Assembly (NCBI GenBank): GCA_031277615.1
Contig: JAITMC010000009.1
Location: 62,001 to 126,000, forward strand
From: Chryseobacterium sp.
GTDB lineage: Bacteria; Bacteroidota; Bacteroidia; Flavobacteriales; Weeksellaceae
Direction of reading: 5' to 3'
DNA: 64,000 bases
Below are positions 19,021 to 28,111 of the stretch, one piece after another. Each line of letters opens with the position of its first letter. Within the stretch, counting starts at the first letter, position 1. The position numbers and the translations under genes are program-made. A model generated the notes under the pieces. It was given only the letters and a program-made list of their open reading frames with translations. It was not told where the DNA came from and did no database searches.

Positions 19021-19473
19021 TTAATCTTCGTGTTTTCCTATGTTTTCTATATCTCTTCCTAATGAAGGGGTATGTTTAAAATAATTTATAAATATAACCG
19101 GGCCTACAACAAATATTATATTTGAAAATATATAAAAAAACAGGGATATTGTAGTATTGGTACTTCTTAGATATTTAACATAAAAAATAATTGCATGAAA
19201 AATAAACATTAAGCATAAGCAAATATTTAAATAAAAGAACATTTTTCCAGATTCTTTAAATATATTCACAAATGTAGCAGTTAGTAATGGAAGTATTAAA
19301 AAATATAGCGCATAAATAGGTATTTTAAATGCAATATACTCTTCTGCTAATCCATAACCTCTTAAAAAAATATTAAACATATTATATGCAAAGAATATCA
19401 TCCAGCAAAGGACAAAAATAATTGCAAAAAAATAAGCAAACTTATTTTTAAGTATTCTTTCATCATGAAGCAT
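19021..19473 (-). CDS. small AT-rich membrane protein, unknown
   Basis: 150 aa with four predicted TM helices (about 12-32, 48-68, 76-98, 106-126) and short polar ends. No family is recognised. Its base composition is clearly more AT-rich than galE and the aminotransferase that flank it at 9-nt spacing. It sits in the middle of the apparent operon, so it is either a recent insertion or a rapidly evolving partner of the polysaccharide genes. The start ATG is 9 nt downstream of the preceding stop. Confidence 0.7.
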   Translation of the reverse strand: MLHDERILKNKFAYFFAIIFVLCWMIFFAYNMFNIFLRGYGLAEEYIAFKIPIYALYFLILPLLTATFVNIFKESGKMFFYLNICLCLMFIFHAIIFYVKYLRSTNTTISLFFYIFSNIIFVVGPVIFINYFKHTPSLGRDIENIGKHED

Positions 19474-19482
19474 CCCTTCCTG

Positions 19483-20607
19483 TTATTTCATAAACTCAAG
19501 TACCGCATCCGTAATATACTTCAGCTGCTCTTCATCCAGTTCAGTATGCATCGGTAACGAGATCACCTGATCCAGAAGTTTATCCGTATTCACGAAATCG
19601 GCATCATTGCTTTCCTGATAGTAAGCTTTCTGCTTTCTCAGAGCTACCGGATAGTAGATCATGGCAGGAATTTCCTTTTCGGTAAGGAATTTCTGAAGCT
19701 CATTACGTTTTCCGTTCAGGATTCTTAAGGTATACTGGTGGAACACGTGGGTAGAGTTTTCTGATCTTTGCGGTGTCAGGATATTTTCATGTCCTGCGAA
19801 AGCTTCATCATAATAATCAGCTGCTTTTCTTCTCGCTTCATTATAAGAATCCAGATGAGGGAGTTTTTTTCTTAAAACCGCTGCCTGGATACTGTCCAGT
19901 CTTGAGTTTACCCCTACCTCATCATGGTAATATCTTTCATACATTCCGTGGTTAACAATCCCTCTTAAACGGTGAGCAAGCTCATCATTGTTGGTGAAGA
20001 TAGCTCCTCCATCTCCATAACAGCCCAGATTTTTGGAAGGGAAGAAAGAAGTGGTTCCTACGGTAGCCATCGTTCCTGCATATTTCTCTGTTCCGTCGGC
20101 AAAAGTGTACTGAGCTCCGATTGCCTGGGCATTATCTTCAATCACATACAGATTGTGTTCTTCAGCGATTTTTAAGATTTCTTCCATATTGGCGCACTGT
20201 CCGAAGATGTGTACCGGAATGATTGCTTTTGTTCTTGGCGTGATCGCCTTTCTGATCTGCTCTGTTGAGATCGTGAATGTATCGTAATCTACATCTACCA
20301 AAACTGATTTCAGCTTAAGCAAATGAATAACTTCTACTGTAGCGGCAAAAGTAAAATCGGCGGTGATCACTTCATCTCCTTCTTTCAGGTCTAAAGCCAT
20401 CAGCGCGATTTGCAGAGCATCTGTCCCGTTGGCACAGGGAATTACATGCTTTACGTCTAAATAAGATTCCAATTCATTCTGGAAAGACTTTACCTCAGGG
20501 CCGTTGATAAAAGCCGCTGAATCCATTACATTTAAAACTGCATTGTCTACATCATTCTTTATTTTGTAATACTGACTTTGCAAGTCAACCATCTGAATTT
20601 TTTTCAT
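19483..20607 (-). CDS. DegT/DnrJ/EryC1-family PLP aminotransferase
   Basis: 374 aa sugar-nucleotide aminotransferase fold. The ATG at 20605-20607 is used; the slightly longer frame would begin with TTG. The PLP lysine is Lys192 in TSFFPSKNLGCYGDGGA, and CANGTDAL (58-65) and VIEDNAQAIGA (155-165) are family motifs. These enzymes aminate keto-sugars bound to UDP or dTDP for O-antigen, capsule or glycan synthesis. It leads the leftward unit with the small membrane protein and galE. The sugar substrate is unknown. Confidence 0.93.
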   Translation of the reverse strand: MKKIQMVDLQSQYYKIKNDVDNAVLNVMDSAAFINGPEVKSFQNELESYLDVKHVIPCANGTDALQIALMALDLKEGDEVITADFTFAATVEVIHLLKLKSVLVDVDYDTFTISTEQIRKAITPRTKAIIPVHIFGQCANMEEILKIAEEHNLYVIEDNAQAIGAQYTFADGTEKYAGTMATVGTTSFFPSKNLGCYGDGGAIFTNNDELAHRLRGIVNHGMYERYYHDEVGVNSRLDSIQAAVLRKKLPHLDSYNEARRKAADYYDEAFAGHENILTPQRSENSTHVFHQYTLRILNGKRNELQKFLTEKEIPAMIYYPVALRKQKAYYQESNDADFVNTDKLLDQVISLPMHTELDEEQLKYITDAVLEFMK

Positions 20608-20693
20608 AAACAAATATTTCTGTAAAAATAAGGAATTTAAAATCCTATCAAAAATTTTATTGATTTTGTTTTATCTTTATAAAAAATAACTGC

Positions 20694-22289
20694 ATGAAAA
20701 AACTTTTACTCCTTTGTCTTTTAACCGGTTATTCTTCTGCAACGGCACAAACAGAACTCGTATTTGTTCATTTTACCGACAAACCGAATAAAGCCGCCTT
20801 TTATGCCAATCCCCTATCGGAATTAAGTCAGAAATCCCTCAACAGGCGTTCCACACTGGGAATTCCGCTCAATGACCAGGACGCTCCCATTGAAGCTTCT
20901 TATCTTCAGAATCTTCAGAATCTGGGATTCACGGTTACCGATTATTCCAAGTGGCTGAACGGAGCCGCTGTGAATGCAACATCTGCCCAGATTACCCTTT
21001 TACAGGCCCAGCCTTATGTATCTTCTGTAGAACGTTTTGCCAGAAACAGTCCTGCTATTCCTAAAATGGCAACAGCAAGCAAATGGCAGAAGGCCCAGGA
21101 TGAGCTCACCGTTTTTGAATATGGTTCCGGTTCGGAACAGATCGATCAGGTGAATATCCGCCCCTTACATCTTGCAGGATATACAGGCACCGGAATTTCC
21201 ATTGCGGTGATTGATACCGGCTTTCCTTACGTGAATACCGGATCTGCTTTTGAACGGCTCCGCACCAATAACCAGATCAAAGACAGCTATGATTTTGTAA
21301 CCAAAACGTCAGATGTTTACAATACGTCCCTTCATCATCACGGTTCTGTGGTTCTGGGAGCAATCGGAGGCTATATTCAGGATACTTTTGTGGGTTCTGC
21401 GCCTGATGCTGATTTCTATCTTTACCGAAGTGAAAATTCTGTAGGAGAAGTTCCATTGGAGGAAATCTACTGGATTGAAGCAGCCGAAGAAGCAGACCGG
21501 AAGGGCGTGGATATTATCACAGCCTCACTTGGCTATACTGTTTTTGATGATCCGCGGTACAATTACGAATATGCGGATATGAACGGAAGCACTTCTTTCA
21601 TTGCAAGAGCTGCCGGAATAGCGGCAGATAAAGGAATATTTGTTCTGGTAGCCGCAGGAAATTCAGGACAGCTTCCCTGGCATTATATTTCAACGCCTTC
21701 GGATAACCCCAAAGTATTCAGCATTGGTTCGGTAGACGGAACGGGAGCGTCTTCAGGCTTTTCCTCTTACGGCCCGAACTCCCTCGGACTTGTAAAACCG
21801 GATGGAAGTGCAAGAGGAACGGCAACCACTACGGTACACAACAATTCTACAACAACTGTTAACGGAACTTCTATCGCCACGCCTGTTGCCGCTGGCGGAG
21901 CAGCCTGCCTTATCCAGGCTTTCCCTTCTATGAACAGAGAGCTGATGAGCACCAAATTAAGGCAGTCCGCTTCTCTTTACCCTGCTCATACAGACCAGAT
22001 GGGTTATGGTATCCTTAATTTCGGAAGCATGTATAATTCCGTCCTGAATACTTCGGAAATCGTAAAAAAAGAAAAATTTGCTGTTTTCCCGAATCCGGTT
22101 AAAAATATTTTAAATATTGCTACAGAAACTGATATTCAGTCATTGGAGATCTATGATAATCTGGGAAGGCTGATCAGAAAAAACACCGGAATAAAATCTG
22201 TAAAAGTTGATGACTTCCCCAATGGAACGTATTATCTGAAGATCCGGACTAAGGATAAAGTGTATTATGAGAAATTCATTAAGGAATAA
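20694..22289 (+). CDS. secreted subtilisin-like serine protease (S8) with T9SS sorting domain
   Basis: 531 aa. It has a signal peptide (1-19), an N-terminal prodomain-like region (about 20-125) and an S8 catalytic domain. The catalytic triad is Asp174 (AVIDTGF), His216 (HHHGSVV) and Ser393 (NGTSIATP), with the oxyanion Asn323 (AAGNSG). The C-terminus from about 463 reads FAVFPNPVKNIL and ends YYEKFIKE, a type A sorting domain for type IX secretion, so the mature protease should be surface-attached or released. It ends 4 nt before a convergent gene. It appears monocistronic. Confidence 0.94.
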   Translation: MKKLLLLCLLTGYSSATAQTELVFVHFTDKPNKAAFYANPLSELSQKSLNRRSTLGIPLNDQDAPIEASYLQNLQNLGFTVTDYSKWLNGAAVNATSAQITLLQAQPYVSSVERFARNSPAIPKMATASKWQKAQDELTVFEYGSGSEQIDQVNIRPLHLAGYTGTGISIAVIDTGFPYVNTGSAFERLRTNNQIKDSYDFVTKTSDVYNTSLHHHGSVVLGAIGGYIQDTFVGSAPDADFYLYRSENSVGEVPLEEIYWIEAAEEADRKGVDIITASLGYTVFDDPRYNYEYADMNGSTSFIARAAGIAADKGIFVLVAAGNSGQLPWHYISTPSDNPKVFSIGSVDGTGASSGFSSYGPNSLGLVKPDGSARGTATTTVHNNSTTTVNGTSIATPVAAGGAACLIQAFPSMNRELMSTKLRQSASLYPAHTDQMGYGILNFGSMYNSVLNTSEIVKKEKFAVFPNPVKNILNIATETDIQSLEIYDNLGRLIRKNTGIKSVKVDDFPNGTYYLKIRTKDKVYYEKFIKE

Positions 22290-22293
22290 ACAT

Positions 22294-22809
22294 TCAATCT
22301 GAATGATCAAACTCAACAATCTCCAATACTTCCTTGCTGAATTTCAGATAGGTGACGGATAATCTGGTTCCTTTTGGATAACGGGAATAATCTTCGGGCT
22401 TAACTTTTAATCTGATTTTATCATTTTCACCGATCCCTGCAAACGTCAGATATTCTCCATACTCTGTTGTGTCCTGATCGATGACAATGCTTAGCAGTTT
22501 ATTCTTCCCTATGCGTTTATCTTTCTTCCAGTTAGCCGTATCATACCACAGAACGAGACACCCTATGAGATAACAAAAACCAAACAACGCAAAACCTGCT
22601 GCCACCAATAATAAATAATCATAATATCTGAACTTGGCCAGACTGTTTTTCATCAGAAAAACAATAAACCCCATAACCACTGATGTTGCAGAAGCGATAA
22701 CAATAAACATTATTTTTCTGAAGCCTTTTAATTTCCGTTCAATATCTTCTATTTCTGCAGTACTGAACGGGATATTTTCCTGTAATTGTATTTTGAAATC
22801 ATCAGCCAT
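22294..22809 (-). CDS. two-TM membrane protein of unknown function
   Basis: 171 aa. It has a cytoplasmic N-terminus (1-30), two hydrophobic helices (about 32-53 and 64-88) and a soluble C-terminal part (about 95-171) with a beta-rich pattern (YLTFAGIGENDKIRLKVKPEDYSRYPKGTRLSVTYLKFSKEVLEI) reminiscent of small SH3/OB-like domains. No family assigned. It is 26 nt downstream of another small membrane protein, so the two are probably one operon. Confidence 0.65.
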   Translation of the reverse strand: MADDFKIQLQENIPFSTAEIEDIERKLKGFRKIMFIVIASATSVVMGFIVFLMKNSLAKFRYYDYLLLVAAGFALFGFCYLIGCLVLWYDTANWKKDKRIGKNKLLSIVIDQDTTEYGEYLTFAGIGENDKIRLKVKPEDYSRYPKGTRLSVTYLKFSKEVLEIVEFDHSD

Positions 22810-22835
22810 AATCTATTTTTTAATGAATAGCAGAT

Positions 22836-23309
22836 TCACACATTCTGTTTATTCTGTCTGCGAATTGTTTGGTAGCTTTCAGTAAATAATTCCGGTGAAG
22901 TTTTCATTTCCAAAAGAGATAAAATACGGTTAAACTGCGCCTGAAGATAAAAGCCTCTTTGCAGGTCCAGCTTTTTACCTGAATAGTATATGATAGCTGT
23001 TGGAGTTTTATATTTTCCCAATCTCTGCATATCTATTCCGGTGATATCTTCCCAGGTGAAATGATGCTGCTTAAGACCGCCCATGAACCGGATACCGGAA
23101 TCCGAAATCATCAGCTTCAGCCGGGCATAGATCAACATTGAAACCGCAATGAGAAGAAGGACAGGAATGACAAAAAGAATTTCTGCTGGCTTATTTTCCA
23201 TCATTACTAAACCAACTGCCATCAAAACTATCATGAAGCTCATCATATAGCACATTATTTTCATCCACGGAGGGGCGGAAAAAATCTCTTCATGAGGAAT
23301 CTGTTTCAT
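22836..23309 (-). CDS. two-TM protein with PH-like domain, unknown role
   Basis: 157 aa with the ATG at 23307-23309 (the longer frame would use TTG). Two adjacent TM helices (about 17-58) are followed by ISDSGIRFMGGLKQHHFTWEDITGI, which resembles bacterial PH-like (YdbT/STM3941-type) membrane domains, where a buried helix-sheet follows the TM hairpin. This assignment is from pattern only. It leads a two-gene unit with the next membrane protein. Confidence 0.6.
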   Translation of the reverse strand: MKQIPHEEIFSAPPWMKIMCYMMSFMIVLMAVGLVMMENKPAEILFVIPVLLLIAVSMLIYARLKLMISDSGIRFMGGLKQHHFTWEDITGIDMQRLGKYKTPTAIIYYSGKKLDLQRGFYLQAQFNRILSLLEMKTSPELFTESYQTIRRQNKQNV

Positions 23310-23466
23310 TTTATAATAATACAATTTTTTTAAAAACTATTTTTTATTTTTTTTTCAACGGGATTTTAACCCACTTATATTTCAGTATTTTAAACTCCTC
23401 ATTTCACCGAATTCAAACATATTGTTGATTAAAGTTATTACATTAGTCTATACAATATATATCATT

Positions 23467-23775
23467 ATGAATAAAATTGACGAAATGCTTTCGCTGTATG
23501 AATTAAGTACTGAAGACTCTATTGTATCCCAACTTCCCGGATCTATACATGAGGATGAGATCAGAAAGTACTGCTGGCTTATATTACGGACCTATCCTGA
23601 TCTGAAAAAAGAAATATGGCAGGTGGGCATTGAAGGTGGAGATTATATTTATAGTTTTGGAGGAAATTATATTTTTATCTCTGATGATATCTGGAGTTTT
23701 AATCTGATCGCTAAAAAAGCGGTGTTGGAGGAATTAACCGCAGAAATACTCAGCCTGAAGGCAAAGGAATCTTAA
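23467..23775 (+). CDS. small hypothetical protein
   Basis: 102 aa with the ATG at 23467 (an upstream in-frame start would add a hydrophobic run of doubtful meaning). Acidic, soluble, mixed alpha/beta. Residues about 40-85 (KEIWQVGIEGGDYIYSFGGNYIFI) look like a beta-hairpin domain. No signal peptide, no recognised family. It is isolated between diverging and converging neighbours. Confidence 0.5.
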   Translation: MNKIDEMLSLYELSTEDSIVSQLPGSIHEDEIRKYCWLILRTYPDLKKEIWQVGIEGGDYIYSFGGNYIFISDDIWSFNLIAKKAVLEELTAEILSLKAKES

Positions 23776-23824
23776 GAACTTTCAGGATGATGAAAACCAG
23801 CTCTCAAACAGGGTATTTAAATAA

Positions 23825-23851
23825 AAAATGCCTCTCGAACGAAAGGCATCT
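23825..23851 (-). terminator. intrinsic terminator of ppc
   Basis: An imperfect 9-10-bp stem formed by ATGCCT...AGGCAT is followed by a T-run on the minus strand, starting 12 nt past the ppc stop codon. Confidence 0.8.
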
Positions 23852-23862
23852 CTATATTTTAA

Positions 23863-26397
23863 TCAGGCTGAATTCCTGCTTGCATTAATATTTCCGAACA
23901 GGGATCGGGTCACCAGTTTTTCATAGGCTTCTCTGTTCCCTTCTCCTTTCTGGATCTTCATCAGCGCATACTGCTGGATACTGAGCAGCGGAAGCACGAT
24001 CTTTTCACGGATCTTTACCGATTTCCTGGACAGCGGATCTTCCTCCTGAAGCATTTTGAACCTGGTAAGCTCCAGCATAATGTCCCGGGAAAGCGTATAT
24101 TCATCAAACAATACATTCCAGAATGCGCCGAATTTCGGATTGTTTTTAATGTAATACGTCAGCGGAAAATAGGATTTGTTCATGCTCATCATAGAGTTCA
24201 GCACCAGTGTTTTAAAGAAATCAGAACCTTTGTAGAGTTCTCTTACTTCTTCAAACCTTTCCTGTTCCTTCATCTTCAGCATGGCAAACCCAAATCCGAA
24301 GAATCCGGGAACGTTCTGTTTCAGCTGCGACCATGAGCCTACGAACGGAATGGCTCTCAGATCTTCAAATTTCAGTTCGCTTCCGTTTCCTCTTTTGGAC
24401 GGACGGCTTCCGATATTGGTTTTCCCGTAATATTCCAGCGTACTCATTTCCTGAAGATACGGCACAAACATAGGATGCGCTTTCAGATCGGAATATTTCT
24501 GATAACTGATGTCTGCCAGTTCTATGATGAGCTTTCGTTCCTTCTCGGTAAGGTCTTTTTTGGCGTTTTTAAAGACATCATTTTCCACACCGGCGGTCAG
24601 AAGCTGTTCAAAATTGTATTTTGCCTGTTCCTTGTTTCCGAAAATGCTGGTAATCGTCTGCCCCTGGATCGTTAATTCTATTTTGTTATTCGCAATGGTG
24701 TTTCCCTGTGAAGCATAAAAATCGTGGGTTTTACCGCCGCCTCTTGCCGGAGGACCTCCCCTTCCGTCAAAGAAGACCACCTTTATTCCGTTCTGAACGG
24801 AAAGTTTCGTTAAAACTTCTTTCGCTTTATAAATTTCCCAGTTGGCTTTCAGATAACCGCCATCTTTGGTTCCGTCTGAAAACCCAAGCATAATGGTCTG
24901 CTGATGGCCTCTTTTTTCAAGATGTTTTTTATAGACAGGATGCTGATAAAGCTCATCCATGACCTGTTCCGCATTGGCAAGCCCCTCCATGGTTTCAAAA
25001 AGCGGAACAATATCCATATTGATCTCTTCATCCTGATACCCGCAGATTTTGAAAAATGCATACACATTCATCACATCTTTTACGGCATCGGAATTGGAAA
25101 TAATATACCGGTTCATTCCTCGCAGACCGTTCAGGTTCTGGATTTCGGTCACCTGAGAAACCGTAAGCAGCGTATCTTTAACAATATCTTCAAAATCATC
25201 AGGATTTACCTGTTCCGAACTTTGAATAAGCTTTCCGAATTTTTCCGCATCATCTGCCTGAACATCGCCATACATTTTTACAAAAACCTCATCAATCACT
25301 TTCTGGTGGATCCTGCTGTCCTGGCGGATATCCAGTGTGGCAAAATGAGTTCCGAAAATCTTGACCCGGTCTCTGAAATTAACCAAGAGGTCCAGAAACA
25401 GAGAATTGTGCTCACTGATCAGGATACTTTCTGCTTCATCTGTCCTCTTAAGAATATTTTCTGCAGTGATATCAGTTCCGTTGAAAATGGCATCATACAG
25501 CTCATCATTCAGCTGGCTCAGCACTTCGGAAACCCCTCGGAAACTCAGTCTTCTTCTGATAAATTTCAAATGGCTGTAGTAAGATTTCAGGATTGCGGAA
25601 CGAAGTTCTCCGGCCACTCTTCTGGTAACATCAGCAGTCACAAAAGGATTTCCATCCCTGTCCCCGCCCGGCCAGAAGCCAAGCTGGATGATATCTTCGT
25701 GAAGATGGAAGTGTCCGTTGCCAAAAGTTCTTTTGATCTTGGTAAACAGCTCCCCGATGGTATCGTAATATACATATCTTAAATAAGAGATAATGCTCAG
25801 TGCCTCATCAATAGGAGTCGGCTTTTCTTTGTTAACGAAAGGGGTTTTCCCCAGCTGCTGCAGCAGCATATCGATCTGGGTCACGGAATCACTGGTGATG
25901 GCTCCTCTGAGATCCTGAATAATACGCTGTACCGAACTTGGATAAAACTGTGTAGGGTGTGCCGTAAATACAACCTTTACTGTAAAATCTTTAAGTTTTT
26001 CGCGTACTTTTTCCAGCTTATGGTCCTGATAGGAACGTTCAAAAAGGTTGGTAACCGTTCCGTTATCACTTTCAGAATGAAGGTTCGGGAAAGCAGCATC
26101 TTCAATACTGTCGAACAGAACCACCTGTCTTTCGATGTACTGGATGATCTTGAAAAGCAGTTCAAGCTTCTGCTCTTCCGACTGGAGATCGGTATGGTTT
26201 TTAAAGAATTCTTCAACGATTTCTTCCGGGGTTTTTCCGGCTTCATAGCCATTCCGGCTTTCTTCGTAAAGAAACGGAAGGAGCATCCCGATATTCGTCA
26301 TTTTATCATAGGGCAGGCTCATAAATAATGAGTTGTAGATCTGGAATTTATTCTCCACGATCTGCCTGAATTTTTCTGCGCGTTGGTCGTGTATCAT
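23863..26397 (-). CDS. ppc: phosphoenolpyruvate carboxylase
   Basis: 844 aa cytoplasmic anaplerotic enzyme forming oxaloacetate from PEP and bicarbonate. The catalytic His147 lies in FTAHPTQ (usually TAHPTE). FWPGGDRDGNPFV holds the substrate-loop arginine. LGFSDGTKDGGY and FDGRGGPPARGGG, the mobile Arg/Gly loop, are present, as is GSWSQLKQNVPGFFGFG. It is slightly shorter than the enterobacterial enzyme, and the C-terminus ends NASRNSA instead of the classical MRNTG, in which the terminal Gly carboxylate is close to the active site. A -7 box lies 5 nt before the start codon. It is monocistronic. Confidence 0.96.
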   Translation of the reverse strand: MIHDQRAEKFRQIVENKFQIYNSLFMSLPYDKMTNIGMLLPFLYEESRNGYEAGKTPEEIVEEFFKNHTDLQSEEQKLELLFKIIQYIERQVVLFDSIEDAAFPNLHSESDNGTVTNLFERSYQDHKLEKVREKLKDFTVKVVFTAHPTQFYPSSVQRIIQDLRGAITSDSVTQIDMLLQQLGKTPFVNKEKPTPIDEALSIISYLRYVYYDTIGELFTKIKRTFGNGHFHLHEDIIQLGFWPGGDRDGNPFVTADVTRRVAGELRSAILKSYYSHLKFIRRRLSFRGVSEVLSQLNDELYDAIFNGTDITAENILKRTDEAESILISEHNSLFLDLLVNFRDRVKIFGTHFATLDIRQDSRIHQKVIDEVFVKMYGDVQADDAEKFGKLIQSSEQVNPDDFEDIVKDTLLTVSQVTEIQNLNGLRGMNRYIISNSDAVKDVMNVYAFFKICGYQDEEINMDIVPLFETMEGLANAEQVMDELYQHPVYKKHLEKRGHQQTIMLGFSDGTKDGGYLKANWEIYKAKEVLTKLSVQNGIKVVFFDGRGGPPARGGGKTHDFYASQGNTIANNKIELTIQGQTITSIFGNKEQAKYNFEQLLTAGVENDVFKNAKKDLTEKERKLIIELADISYQKYSDLKAHPMFVPYLQEMSTLEYYGKTNIGSRPSKRGNGSELKFEDLRAIPFVGSWSQLKQNVPGFFGFGFAMLKMKEQERFEEVRELYKGSDFFKTLVLNSMMSMNKSYFPLTYYIKNNPKFGAFWNVLFDEYTLSRDIMLELTRFKMLQEEDPLSRKSVKIREKIVLPLLSIQQYALMKIQKGEGNREAYEKLVTRSLFGNINASRNSA

Positions 26398-26402
26398 ACG
26401 AA

Positions 26403-26410
26403 CAAATGTA
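26403..26410 (-). promoter_or_regulatory. -7 box of ppc, 5 nt before the start codon
   Basis: TACATTTG on the minus strand is an exact TAnnTTTG match. Only 5 nt separate it from the ATG, predicting a leaderless transcript. Confidence 0.55.
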
Positions 26411-26495
26411 GGGGATTTGCTTTTAATTTGAAGCTGTTTTTTCTTTAAAAATAATTAATTTCCAACCCTATTATAAATCTTTTAAGAAATATGTT

Positions 26496-26503
26496 TAGTT
26501 TTG
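26496..26503 (+). promoter_or_regulatory. -7 box for the 251-aa membrane protein
   Basis: TAGTTTTG, exact TAnnTTTG, 21 nt upstream of the ATG at 26525. It rules out the TTG start at 26501. Confidence 0.5.
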
Positions 26504-26524
26504 GCGTCTCAGTTTACTTTTACC

Positions 26525-27280
26525 ATGATCAAATTCAATGCTAATTTTAACGCCAAAGCGAACGGAACTCCAATTGATAAAAGAGGTTGTAGAATCATAG
26601 CCATCATTCTTTCAGCATTAGTTATTATTCCTGTTTTCCTTATGATCGGAATCCATTCTTTTCTTTCAGATGCCGTGATATCTACAGAAGAAGTGGCTGA
26701 TGAACGTAGCACACAGCGGGAAGAGATTCTGGCATCACCTGTTGTGACAGGATTCATCCATACAGATCAAACTGTAACGGCTCCCTTATCGGGACAGGAA
26801 ACCGCTCTGTATCTTCTTCAGGTAGGTAATGAAGCTCATTATACGGATTATGGTAAAGATCCCAATGCGCCTGTGTATAACGGCAGAAAGGCTTATCAGA
26901 TATTTGACTACAATATGATTGCCGGCTACCCGAAAGGCACTCAAATTTCCGTTGACGGAAAATTATATGATATTGATTTCGATCTTTGTATCCTTGATGA
27001 TTCCTCCGCCAATAAACGGCACCTCACAAAAAATATGATAAGCAGAAACAGGAAAAAATACAATACCGAAAGAATTGAAGGCTCTTCCCGTGAGCTGAAT
27101 CTATTCAACCTTAAAACCAGACATCCGTGGATCAGATCCTATGTTGATTATAGAAAAGGACTGAAAAACATTATCCTCAATGAATATACATTTAAAAATG
27201 GGGATTCCATCTCTATCAAAGGGAAAATAGAGTTTGGAAAATTTGTTCCGCTGACGGAGCACATGGTATATATGCCATAG
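26525..27280 (+). CDS. single-TM membrane protein, unknown
   Basis: 251 aa. A short basic N-terminus is followed by one TM helix (about 21-46) and a large extracytoplasmic or cytoplasmic beta-rich domain. VTGFIHTDQTVTAPLSGQETALYLLQV resembles the start of GIDE-type domains (LxAPLSG-x-x-x-x-Y), found in bacterial membrane proteins of unknown role as well as in mitochondrial ubiquitin ligases. The rest is not recognised. It is divergent from ppc with about 85 nt between the two -7 boxes, and looks like a single gene. GIDE similarity is a guess from pattern. Confidence 0.65.
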   Translation: MIKFNANFNAKANGTPIDKRGCRIIAIILSALVIIPVFLMIGIHSFLSDAVISTEEVADERSTQREEILASPVVTGFIHTDQTVTAPLSGQETALYLLQVGNEAHYTDYGKDPNAPVYNGRKAYQIFDYNMIAGYPKGTQISVDGKLYDIDFDLCILDDSSANKRHLTKNMISRNRKKYNTERIEGSSRELNLFNLKTRHPWIRSYVDYRKGLKNIILNEYTFKNGDSISIKGKIEFGKFVPLTEHMVYMP

Positions 27281-27382
27281 ATACTCTATTTTTAACCATT
27301 CAAAAATGGTAGAGAAATACTTATAGCTATTATCTCATGAAGTTTATAAACCCTTTCTGTTTCAACTTCAATACTCATTTCT

Positions 27383-27390
27383 TAAATTTG
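27383..27390 (+). promoter_or_regulatory. -7 box for the secreted protein at 27406
   Basis: TAAATTTG, exact consensus, 15 nt before the ATG at 27406. It lies inside the longer possible frame and so decides the start. Confidence 0.55.
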
Positions 27391-27405
27391 CAGGAAATAT
27401 TTTTT

Positions 27406-28017
27406 ATGAAAATCATCACAGCTGTTTCCATTATCCTATCCAATCTGTTCTTTGCACAGATTGCAGTTCCTGATGATTTCAAAAAGATTCCGGATATCCT
27501 GGACAGTAACGACCTTCTCTATCCTTTTATTATTCCTGATAAGAGTTATGACTACTGGCGGGTTCTCCGCAATGATCCGGATCCGGATAAGGCCATTATC
27601 TACGACAGCCAGATGCCGGAATCCATGACGATCAATGATCCGGCTCCGGACAAAGGTTTTTTCCAGAAATGTCTGGGAAATGCCTGCTTTTCGTACATTC
27701 TTGCCTGTAAAAATAGTCATACCCTCTATTTTGCAAGCGAACGGAAGCTGAGAGATTTTATAGGAACCATCGATAATCTTCCGGAAGCTCTTTTAATCGC
27801 AAAGACCTATGGTTTTTCAGTGGATACCAGTGACCCTTCGGCCAGCTCTTATAAGATTGATGACCATTATATCTACCTGTATCTTTCAAGACCAAAAAAC
27901 TGTACGGAAGTAAAAGGATCATATTCCCTTAAAATCAATAGAAAAACGGGAATAACAGAAAGCTGGAGCAATGGGATCTACAGCCTGAACAAAGACTGTA
28001 GCACTATTAAAAGCTGA
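27406..28017 (+). CDS. secreted hypothetical protein
   Basis: 203 aa. The ATG at 27406 gives a signal peptide MKIITAVSIILSNLFFAQ directly after a -7 box, whereas the in-frame ATG at 27337 precedes the promoter. The mature part is acidic, with no repeats and four or five Cys (CLGNACFSYILAC and later Cys), consistent with disulfides in the periplasm. No family is recognised. It stands between two other exported proteins with separate spacing. Confidence 0.65.
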   Translation: MKIITAVSIILSNLFFAQIAVPDDFKKIPDILDSNDLLYPFIIPDKSYDYWRVLRNDPDPDKAIIYDSQMPESMTINDPAPDKGFFQKCLGNACFSYILACKNSHTLYFASERKLRDFIGTIDNLPEALLIAKTYGFSVDTSDPSASSYKIDDHYIYLYLSRPKNCTEVKGSYSLKINRKTGITESWSNGIYSLNKDCSTIKS

Positions 28018-28111
28018 ATAAAGTCTATTTAAAATTTAAGTCCGGTATTTGACTTAAAAGTTTTGATAATAATTTGTAACTTGGCAGGACACGTTATTTG
28101 ATCCTCTGAAT

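Noticed and set aside
24904-25782. 292-codon open frame on the plus strand inside ppc
   Set aside because: Antisense shadow of a clear PEP carboxylase gene; the translation has no domain or signal and follows the codon structure of the opposite strand.
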